From positions 1 to 32,130 of IMG/VR virus record IMGVR_UViG_3300032118_003129: a DNA stretch of 32,130 bases, one strand, 5' to 3'. The notes under the pieces are model-generated. The model was not told the DNA's origin and ran no database searches. It was given only the letters and a program-made list of their open reading frames with translations. The DNA is from a virus. Of this stretch, positions 28,096-32,130 are shown piece by piece. Both the position numbers and the translations under genes were made by a program. The stretch's first letter is position 1. Each line of letters opens with the position of its first letter.

Positions 28096-28509
28096 ATGAG
28101 CGAGCAGATAGATTGGGGAAAAGCAACTGAAGGCGCTAATGCCCTCGAAGAATACGAGAAAGCCAAGACTCAAAACAAGAAGCTCTTTGACCCGAAAGAA
28201 CTTGTGAAGGACAGCAGGAAAGTCCGGACAACCACTGACGATGAGCTAGGCATAATCAGCTACAAACCATTAACGTTCGGGGATCTTGAAGAAATCAATA
28301 AGGCAGGCTCAAACGAAGAGAAAAGCATACTTGCCCTCTACAAGATGCTGAAGAAAACGTACCCTGACCTCACGATGGATGATGTCCGCGAATTCGGGCT
28401 TGACACTGTTCAAAGACTCTTGAAGCTGATTGTTGGTCCTAACGGTTTTTTGCAAGTGCCGAAGACATCACAGCCTGGATTGAGTCAACCGTCGACGTTC
28501 AAAGGATAG
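28096..28509 (+). CDS. Tail assembly chaperone, short form (gpG-like)
   Basis: 137 aa from ATG 28096 with AGGTGA just upstream. The product is charged and helical (KKLFDPKELVKDSRKVRTTT, then LTFGDLEEINKAGSNEEKSI), as expected of a chaperone that binds the tape measure. A slippery heptamer at 28446 lies near the end. Beyond it the zero frame has only about 18 codons, of low complexity (TSQPGLSQPSTFKG), before its stop. It sits between tail tube and tape measure, the standard position. Confidence 0.75.
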   Translation: MSEQIDWGKATEGANALEEYEKAKTQNKKLFDPKELVKDSRKVRTTTDDELGIISYKPLTFGDLEEINKAGSNEEKSILALYKMLKKTYPDLTMDDVREFGLDTVQRLLKLIVGPNGFLQVPKTSQPGLSQPSTFKG

Positions 28510-28622
28510 GCTTCATCGCTTACGAGTACAAACTAGGCCTTGAAAAAATCGGCAGATTATCCCCTTTTCAGTTTGAGTTCCTAGTTCAGTGGCGAATATG
28601 GTGGGCTAGACAGCAGAAATGA
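28096..28622 (+). CDS. Tail assembly chaperone, -1 frameshifted long form (gpGT-like)
   Basis: Slipping back one base at T_TTT_TTG (28446-28452) joins the first 119 codons to a 56-codon extension starting with GCA (28452). The extension ends at TGA 28620-28622, which overlaps the tape measure start (ATGA). It encodes a structured tail including RIGFIAYEYKLGLEKIGRLS and FEFLVQWRIWWARQQK. This rich, tryptophan-containing sequence is unlike a random frame. The long product would be 175 aa. Frameshifting is inferred from the sequence. Confidence 0.75.
28446..28452 (+). promoter_or_regulatory. Slippery heptamer T_TTT_TTG for -1 frameshifting
   Basis: The zero-frame codons are GGT TTT TTG. Both tRNAs can re-pair after a -1 slip, since the site has the form X_XXY_YYZ. 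It is followed by an open -1 frame that ends exactly at the next gene start. I cannot confirm a stimulatory RNA structure downstream by eye. Confidence 0.75.
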
Positions 28623-29899
28623 GCAGCGAAGTCCAAATCACCCTTACTGCAGTTGATGAAGCAAGCGCGGTCATCAACCAAGTAGCGGGCAGCCTTGACT
28701 CGGCGAACAGCCAGATTGCAGGGTCCTCGAGCAGCATGGCAGCGGCCGTTGAAAAGAGTAACACAAGCGTCAAGGACACGGCGCTGGCCTTTAATAATCT
28801 CGCAACTGCAGGTGCAGGCCTCTACATGAGCTTTGAACGTGTGGAAAAAGCTCAAGTCATGGTTGACAGGGCAAACCTGATGGTTCACCGGAGCACCGAA
28901 GCACTCGAGAAGGCTGAGACAGCCTGCAATGACGCAGTTGCAAAGTACGGGCCGAACAGTACGCAAGCGAAAGAGGCCCTTGATAAACTTAACATCGCGC
29001 AGGAAGCACATCAGGTTTCTCTTGAAAAGCAGAAGCTTGCACAGGACAACGTCAACAACTCGATAGCCTTCAGCGTGATGACTGTTATCCCAAGCTTAAT
29101 CACTGCTTTTGCAAGTATAACGACAATCGGGCCAGGAGTAACCGGAGCCATTGGCGCAATCAGCGGAGCTATGGACTTTCTCGCGGCCAACCCGATCGTC
29201 CTCGTTATCGCCGGGATCGCTGCTCTTGTCGTAGGCCTCATCTGGGCTTACAACAACTGCGCACCCTTCCGAGATGCCATAAACGAGATTGGCTCAGTCC
29301 TCAGCGGCGCGTTCTCAGCGGCAGTGAAAGCAGTAGGCATCGTCGTCACTTGGCTCTGGAATGACTGTTTCAAGCCTCTTGCAGATGGCTTAACCTGGCT
29401 CTGGGACAACATTCTCAAACCGCTTGCGGACTTCATCCAAAACACCTTCATGGGAGTCTTTAATGCTGTTGGCACCGTTGTGAAGGATATTTCAGGGTTT
29501 TTCGGTGGATTAAGCAGCGCGCTCGGTAGCCTGTGTTTTGTTCATGCGACGCCCGCAGCGCAGGAATTCAACAAGACACTGACGGACTCAATCGCTTTGA
29601 CACATACGCTAGGCGGAAAACTCGGCGACTTGCGTGGCGGCCTTGTAGGTGTCGTTGGCGTAGGAGGGCCTTCTCCTGTGGGCGGAATCGCCGCTGCTGC
29701 TGCAGCTGGAGCGAAGCCTTCGGTCACGATTCACGTGATGGCGCCCCTCGTAAACATTGAGGGATCCGCGGATAAGGCGACAGCTGACCTTGCAGCTCAG
29801 CAGGTCATGAAGGTCCTGCAAAGCATCATCGTTGAGCCCACGAGCATAGGAGCAGCAGCAACTCAGAAACGCATAAGAAAAGGAAGTATTCTCCAATGA
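28619..29899 (+). CDS. Tail tape measure protein (short, 426 aa)
   Basis: Begins in an ATGA overlap with the frameshifted chaperone. N-terminal and middle helices (VEKAQVMVDRANLMVHRSTE, then LNIAQEAHQVSLEKQKLA) are followed by hydrophobic segments (IVLVIAGIAALVVGLIWAY and neighbours). A tryptophan repeat (VVTWLWNDCFKPLADG ... GLTWLWDNILKPLADF) comes next, and the end is a Gly/Ala-rich region (AAAAAAGAKPSVTIHV). Such a layout is typical of tape measure proteins. Tail length scales with this protein, so a short tail is expected. Confidence 0.85.
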   Translation: MSSEVQITLTAVDEASAVINQVAGSLDSANSQIAGSSSSMAAAVEKSNTSVKDTALAFNNLATAGAGLYMSFERVEKAQVMVDRANLMVHRSTEALEKAETACNDAVAKYGPNSTQAKEALDKLNIAQEAHQVSLEKQKLAQDNVNNSIAFSVMTVIPSLITAFASITTIGPGVTGAIGAISGAMDFLAANPIVLVIAGIAALVVGLIWAYNNCAPFRDAINEIGSVLSGAFSAAVKAVGIVVTWLWNDCFKPLADGLTWLWDNILKPLADFIQNTFMGVFNAVGTVVKDISGFFGGLSSALGSLCFVHATPAAQEFNKTLTDSIALTHTLGGKLGDLRGGLVGVVGVGGPSPVGGIAAAAAAGAKPSVTIHVMAPLVNIEGSADKATADLAAQQVMKVLQSIIVEPTSIGAAATQKRIRKGSILQ

Positions 29900-30921
29900 C
29901 ACTTTTAACTGAGCAAGTTCGTCTTCAAGCGTCTGAGCAACAGCTCATAAACAACGCGACTTCTTATGCCATTCCACAAACAACATTTGGAACCATTCAC
30001 GATTATGGGAACATAGTGCTCGCTGCAGATTCTCTTGTGATCTTTCAGGTTGCTTTTCACAATCCTGGCGGTGGCGGAAACTGGTCATGGATCCGCATAA
30101 AAGTCGGCAGTCTCTACCTGTACGGTGCGAAAGCAACGGATGCTGGAGCCGTAACAATTGGAGCTGCTTGTTACCTGGCGGCTGGAACGTATGATGTGCT
30201 TGTTGAAGGCGTCAGCAATGGAGTTGCTGGCGGGCAAGTTACTAGCTTGAAAGCAGGAATCGTCAAGTTTCTGGATCAAGTAGCTTCTGCACTTCAAACA
30301 TACCCAAGCAGCATAGCGTTAACGGTAGCGAACCGCGCAACCTGCGTCGGACCGCTAAGCGAATGCACCTTCGCTGTTCAGCTTCAGGCTCAAACAGCTG
30401 CAGCTGTGACTAACTTTGAGAATGTTGGAGACAGCTTAACGAATGGTGTCTCCATAAGCGTAGATGGCGTACAAGTAGATTGGAGCGAACGATACCAAGA
30501 TGCTGATTCTAAGCAGTGCGGGAGCGCTAAACTCTTCTGCGGCGCTCTCAGCGTCGGCTCCTCACACACGATAGCAATCTCAAAGAAAAACGCTGCAACA
30601 ACAGTTTACATCACAATAGTTGCTTGTCCATGGATACTTCCAGACCCTGCAACATTTTCAACGCCCATGACCCTTAACTTCTCTCAGGGCAGCACATTCT
30701 ACTCAACCCTTGAGCCCATGTTCGCAGACCCCACGAAATTCATAGGCGTCGGGCAGCCGCGGGCAATCAGCTTCGGCTCAGCAACAGATTATTACAATAG
30801 TACGTCAGCAACAGGAATCATCAGTTACAGCTACGTTTTCGATGTCCTTGACATTAGCTGGAACTTCGACTGCTACGGCATGGGCGGCTGCATAAGCGTC
30901 ATCGGAGTTGACGCTCGATGA
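29896..30921 (+). CDS. Distal tail / baseplate-type structural protein (341 aa)
   Basis: Overlaps the tape measure gene by 4 nt (ATGA). The protein is beta-rich throughout (FGTIHDYGNIVLAADSLVIF, WIRIKVGSLYLYGAKATDAG, SIALTVANRATCVGPLSECT). It has no membrane segment and several Cys. It occupies the position of distal tail or baseplate proteins downstream of tape measure genes. No catalytic motif is visible. Function inferred from position. Confidence 0.65.
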   Translation: MTLLTEQVRLQASEQQLINNATSYAIPQTTFGTIHDYGNIVLAADSLVIFQVAFHNPGGGGNWSWIRIKVGSLYLYGAKATDAGAVTIGAACYLAAGTYDVLVEGVSNGVAGGQVTSLKAGIVKFLDQVASALQTYPSSIALTVANRATCVGPLSECTFAVQLQAQTAAAVTNFENVGDSLTNGVSISVDGVQVDWSERYQDADSKQCGSAKLFCGALSVGSSHTIAISKKNAATTVYITIVACPWILPDPATFSTPMTLNFSQGSTFYSTLEPMFADPTKFIGVGQPRAISFGSATDYYNSTSATGIISYSYVFDVLDISWNFDCYGMGGCISVIGVDAR

Positions 30922-30952
30922 CCAGCAAAATCTCAGCTAGGAGACTTAAGTT

Positions 30953-31312
30953 ATGGGCGTAACACTAGACGGCAAAACGCTCACAGTGACAGGTTGGGGT
31001 GAGCACACGATCGATGCTGCAAGCGAGTGGGACGCGTGGGTCAGCGGCCAATACAAGCGGAAACTGAAAGTCTACGGCATCATTCGCACTTACATTGTTG
31101 ACTGCGTTGAAAAAGACGTCGTCTGGGCAAGTAGCAATGCCAACTATTTTGAAGGAGTACAATCTGCCGGGACAGCTGTCGTTTTCTTCAGTGACTTGAC
31201 GATAAGGCCCGTGAGCAGCGTGAACGTTTACGTGAAAGACGTCAATTGGACAGCCAAGGATATTGGCACGCAGAACATCAGAAACTTTCAGCTAACCCTT
31301 CAAGAGGCTTAG
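30953..31312 (+). CDS. Small beta-rich tail protein (119 aa)
   Basis: GGAGA is 9 nt before ATG 30953. The sequence DGKTLTVTGWGEHTIDAASE begins a beta-sandwich, continuing KLKVYGIIRTYIVDCVEKDV and AVVFFSDLTIRPVSSVNVYV. A final helix or strand ends NIRNFQLTLQEA. It is the last gene of the tail block. It probably forms part of the tail tip or baseplate; no diagnostic motif is found. Confidence 0.65.
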   Translation: MGVTLDGKTLTVTGWGEHTIDAASEWDAWVSGQYKRKLKVYGIIRTYIVDCVEKDVVWASSNANYFEGVQSAGTAVVFFSDLTIRPVSSVNVYVKDVNWTAKDIGTQNIRNFQLTLQEA

Positions 31313-31321
31313 CGCGCGCGA

Positions 31322-31357
31322 AGTTAACGTAGACGTTAACTCTATAACTTTTAAATA
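31322..31357 (+). promoter_or_regulatory. Promoter with operator-like inverted repeat
   Basis: AGTTAACGT-ag-ACGTTAACT (31322-31341) is a perfect 9-bp dyad directly upstream of TTTTAAATA (31349-31357), a strong archaeal TATA box. Transcription would start about 31378. The dyad overlaps the BRE region, so a regulator there could block or recruit TFB. The layout is like that at 9228-9254. Confidence 0.6.
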
Positions 31358-31401
31358 GTAGAAATGCCGATAGAACTATTAGGGTAACCTCTCAGAGATG
31401 A

Positions 31402-31425
31402 AATAGGTGGTTAAGCTAACCTATT
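31402..31425. repeat. Bulged hairpin in the leader of the last + strand gene
   Basis: AATAGG-(tgg)-TTA-agc-TAA-CCTATT folds into a 9-bp stem with a 3-nt bulge, about 26 nt before GTG 31452. It would sit in the RNA leader. It could influence translation or be an additional operator. TAACCT also occurs upstream at 31385. Confidence 0.45.
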
Positions 31426-31451
31426 ATTACTTTTCGGAGACGTGAAGGGAG

Positions 31452-31790
31452 GTGAGAACTTTTGCTGAACAAGATGAAGATACTGCACATATCTCTGATT
31501 CTAGGAATCTTTACTGTGATGACAGTGGCGACCTGCAGAATGGGCGACCCGCCTTTCTCTATGGTCAAGTCGTTGAAGGGCTTGCTAAGTTAAATGCCAT
31601 AATATTCAGTCTGCTAGAGCGTGCTTTTAACTACAACTACATTCTAACGATTGCTTTCGTTGTACTTAGTCCGACGCCATTTCTGTATATGATATTGCAA
31701 GATTGGATTCCGTGGCCGTTTAAGACAGCGAGCTTATTCATCGGGCTATTTCTTTTCTCTCATATGCGAATGAGCAGAGAGGGAAGATAG
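31452..31790 (+). CDS. Small membrane protein with two TM segments (112 aa)
   Basis: GTG 31452 opens a 112-codon frame: an acidic N-terminus (EQDEDTAHISDSRN) and two hydrophobic segments (YNYILTIAFVVLSPTPFLYM and TASLFIGLFLFSHM) around LQDWIPWPF. Function is unknown; a holin-like or membrane-interacting role would be a guess. The start is doubtful because its GTG lies inside a strong Shine-Dalgarno site. GGAGA, 11 nt upstream, is a weaker alternative signal. A different frame with a perfect ribosome site overlaps the first third. Confidence 0.55.
   Translation: MRTFAEQDEDTAHISDSRNLYCDDSGDLQNGRPAFLYGQVVEGLAKLNAIIFSLLERAFNYNYILTIAFVVLSPTPFLYMILQDWIPWPFKTASLFIGLFLFSHMRMSREGR
31462..31593 (+). 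CDS. Overlapping alternative frame, signal-peptide-like (43 aa), candidate
   Basis: TTG 31462 has GGAGGTGA (31448-31455) 6 nt upstream, the best ribosome site in the region. The product starts MLNKMKILHISLILGIFTVM and continues TVATCRMGDPPFSM, like a signal or membrane peptide. It lies in the +1 frame relative to the 112-codon frame at 31452. Either could be the real gene, or both may be expressed. Confidence 0.35.
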   Translation: MLNKMKILHISLILGIFTVMTVATCRMGDPPFSMVKSLKGLLS

Positions 31791-31806
31791 CTACTTTTCA
31801 TCTTTT

Positions 31807-32130
31807 TCATTTTCTCTCTTTCGAGCATAACTTGAATTCGTAGATTATTACAAGCGTGTTCGGTTCCCAGGAACCGTTAATTTTTCGCCATTCTTCCCTG
31901 AATTCAGACAGGGTCTTGAATCCTTCTTTTTCGACGTCTTCCTGGCTGATGTTACTTAATCGCTGCTTGAACTTTCTCGTGATCAGGATCCACGCCTTTG
32001 CCTTTTCGAACCAGGATGCGCGCGCGCTGTAGACGTGGCCTATCTTCCACTCCTGCTTATGAGTCCGTCTCGTCTGAGTCTTTTTTCCCGCAAGGACTAA
32101 CTCGAGGTTTCGCCGTTTAAAAACTGCCAT
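31807..32130 (-). CDS. ASCH-domain protein
   Basis: 107 aa on the opposite strand, converging with the gene before it. The ATG is exactly at the edge of the window, so a longer N-terminus cannot be excluded. LELVLAGKKTQTRRTHKQEW has the conserved G-K-K-T-x-T-R-R box. WKIGHVYSAR, then KFKQRLSNISQEDVEKEGFK and VIIYEFKL follow the ASCH beta-barrel (PUA-like). ASCH proteins bind RNA or nucleotides; some hydrolyse modified nucleosides such as N4-acetylcytidine. A stand-alone ASCH gene in a virus may process modified RNA or DNA bases. It is the only opposite-strand gene seen. Confidence 0.8.
   Translation of the reverse strand: MAVFKRRNLELVLAGKKTQTRRTHKQEWKIGHVYSARASWFEKAKAWILITRKFKQRLSNISQEDVEKEGFKTLSEFREEWRKINGSWEPNTLVIIYEFKLCSKERK

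Noticed and set aside
1-32130. tRNA or rRNA genes and insertion sequences
   Set aside because: I looked for cloverleaf-like T-loop motifs and for transposase genes with terminal inverted repeats and found none that I could support.

Overview
The window reads as most of the genome, or the whole late half plus an accessory early half, of a tailed (Caudoviricetes-type, HK97-fold) virus of an archaeon. The tailed-virus identity is seen directly: large terminase, portal, prohead protease with scaffold, major capsid protein, neck and tail-completion genes, tail tube, frameshifted tail-assembly chaperone and tape measure lie in that order on the + strand. The archaeal host is an inference. It rests on TATA boxes instead of -35/-10 promoters (9247, 19295, 31349), bare T-tract terminators, a membrane-anchored protein with six N-glycosylation sequons, and many tiny zinc-ribbon, RHH, AbrB-like and winged-helix proteins. 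GGAGGTGA-type ribosome sites and frequent TTG/GTG starts fit an archaeal host but also occur in bacteria. I cannot name the host. No integrase, replicative helicase or lysis enzyme is recognisable.

Layout. 1-9224: tightly overlapping early/accessory operon with two ParB-fold proteins, a tandem Myb/SANT-like protein, a minimal family X DNA polymerase, and many small DNA-binding or zinc proteins; five gene junctions share a near-identical 16-nt stop/start cassette. 9228-11531: a second unit behind its own TATA box, ending in a third ParB-fold gene overlapping an ABC-ATPase/GNAT fusion (COG2401-like). 11532-15409: packaging block (spacer, terS, terL, portal). 15453-21125: an unusual block between portal and protease with virion-surface and fibre genes (including a protein with about 21 tandem 19-residue repeats), a sequon-rich membrane-anchored protein and a regulator; its first three genes lack ribosome-binding sites. 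21126-21296: a non-coding control region packed with dyads. 21297-24340: capsid morphogenesis operon, including a protease-scaffold gene with a strong internal start for free scaffold. 24341-25606: a regulatory gap, a four-TM protein, terminators and a tiny zinc protein. 25616-31312: neck and tail operon. 31322-31790: a promoter/operator and a small membrane protein. 31807-32130: an ASCH-domain gene on the opposite strand.

The genes fit together as follows: early DNA-binding proteins and possible DNA-modification enzymes first, then packaging, head, and tail genes, with translation coupled by 4-nt overlaps almost throughout. The points most worth checking are the nested scaffold start (22421), the T_TTT_TTG frameshift (28446), the ParB + ABC-GNAT pair, the repeat-rich fibre with its split domain, and the dyad array at 21126-21296.
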